Shown here: positions 63,537-64,000 of the stretch, in pieces
How positions within the stretch are numbered: the first letter of the stretch is position 1
Layout of the letters: each line of letters opens with the position of its first letter
Assembly (NCBI RefSeq): GCF_040024445.1
Contig: NZ_CP157276.1
Location: 1,426,001-1,490,000 of the forward strand
Source: Prescottella soli
Lineage (GTDB): Bacteria; Actinomycetota; Actinomycetes; Mycobacteriales; Mycobacteriaceae
Direction: 5' to 3'
Length of the DNA: 64,000 nucleotides
Notes under the pieces: generated by a model
Database searches by the model: none
What the model was told of the DNA's origin: nothing
Seen by the model: the letters and a program-made list of their open reading frames with translations, nothing else
Translations under genes and position numbers: made by a program

Positions 63537-64000
63537 CCAAGGCCCTGTTCGTGACCCACACCGCGGCACCGTCAGGCGCCGAGATCGCCACCGCGCGCCT
63601 GGCAAGAGCGTTGCGGGCGTTCGGCGTCGACCTCACCGTGGCGTTCTGCGAGGACGGCCCGATGGCACAGCGGATGCGTTCGGATGGATTCGACATCCGG
63701 ATCCTGTGCGAGACGTTCGACGGCCGTGCGATGAAGGTAAGCGATCTCAATCCCTACCGTCTTCTGACCGGCGCGGCTGGGCTCGTCCGAGTCGGCTGGG
63801 ATCTGGGCTCCGTCGCGATCGAATCCGGCGCTACGGTCGTCGTCGCCGCCAGTACGAAAGCGTTGATCATCGGCGCGGTAGCGGCCCGGCGGTCGGGACT
63901 TCCTCTCGTCTGGCAGGTGCACGACAGGATCTCCGCTGAGTACTTCGGCCCGGTGCTCGCCATCGTCGTCCGCGTGCTCGGGTGGGCGGTGAGTCGCGGC
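63533..64000 (+). CDS. glycosyltransferase, N-terminal part (cut by the window end)
   Basis: The first 156 codons are present. The start TKALFVTHTAAPSGAEIATARL with the Gly-Ala-Glu acceptor loop, and VAASTKALIIGAVAARRSGLPLVWQVHDRI, fit the N-terminal half of a GT4-type GT-B enzyme. GTG 63533 overlaps the previous stop (GTGA). The donor-binding domain lies outside the window. Confidence 0.8.
   Translation, partial: MTKALFVTHTAAPSGAEIATARLARALRAFGVDLTVAFCEDGPMAQRMRSDGFDIRILCETFDGRAMKVSDLNPYRLLTGAAGLVRVGWDLGSVAIESGATVVVAASTKALIIGAVAARRSGLPLVWQVHDRISAEYFGPVLAIVVRVLGWAVSRG

Overview
The window is high-GC actinobacterial DNA from a mycolic-acid-containing member of the Mycobacteriales, most likely Rhodococcus or Prescottella (R. 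equi-like). The evidence is tandem mycolyltransferases, a WS/DGAT acyltransferase, mycothiol S-conjugate amidase (mca), the short-chain Z-prenyl synthase, KstD-like and FMO-type oxidoreductases, and a gene order that tracks M. tuberculosis. From memory of that genome, 3.8-31.5 kb follows Rv1095 (phoH2), Rv1093 (glyA), Rv1092c (coaA), Rv1086, Rv1085c, Rv1084, Rv1083, mca, Rv1081c, greA, metB, cbs and fadA3, and 45.5-50 kb follows Rv1026 (ppx2), Rv1025, Rv1024, eno and lpqU. No CRISPR array, insertion sequence, phage or replication origin was seen.

Layout. 0-3.4 kb: the end of a secreted serine protease, a carboxymuconolactone-decarboxylase-like protein, a KstD-like flavoprotein and a decayed alpha/beta hydrolase. 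3.8-14.3 kb: phoH2, an SDR lacking its catalytic Tyr, glyA, a DUF885 protein, coaA, an FMO/serine-hydrolase operon with a divergent TetR gene, and the Z-prenyl diphosphate synthase. 14.3-20.5 kb: a hemolysin-III protein, then a cassette of a WS/DGAT acyltransferase, two mycolyltransferases and six tiny genes (34-63 codons). 20.6-33 kb: the conserved mycothiol/sulfur-amino-acid block. 33-42.9 kb: methyltransferases, an SDR, a PHA-synthase-like hydrolase, a luciferase-like monooxygenase with its FMN reductase, an AidB-like dehydrogenase and a convergent two-component pair. 42.9-45.3 kb: an accessory pocket of small orphan genes beside a tRNA-Leu. 45.5-50 kb: ppx, DUF501, ftsB, eno and a lytic transglycosylase. 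50.2-53.6 kb: efeUOB iron uptake. 53.6-64 kb: a surface-polysaccharide locus that runs off the window.

The most interesting feature is the cassette at 15.06-20.5 kb. All six mini-proteins begin Met-Gly-Ser, lack signal peptides and cysteines, are predicted amphipathic helices and have strong Shine-Dalgarno sequences. In five of them a second Ser lies at residue 13-14. One (16992-17108) resembles Corynebacterium glutamicum PorA (Val-Tyr-acidic-x-Leu-Gly near the N-terminus), and its Ser14 lines up with PorA Ser15, the reported O-mycoloylation site. With two mycolyltransferases embedded among them, I infer a family of O-mycoloylated, PorA/PorH-like outer-membrane peptides with dedicated transferases, inserted between genes that are neighbours in M. 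tuberculosis. The genes and motifs are seen directly; the channel function and the acylation are inference.

The polysaccharide locus combines a nucleotidyltransferase, an NAD-dependent epimerase, an RmlC-like 3,5-epimerase, two C-methyltransferase-type proteins, a PIG-L deacetylase, a polyprenyl-phosphate glycosylphosphotransferase and three glycosyltransferases. This suggests an export-linked glycan containing a branched deoxysugar. Two of its genes are inverted and a fragment of an ABC ATPase lies at its left edge, both signs of rearrangement.
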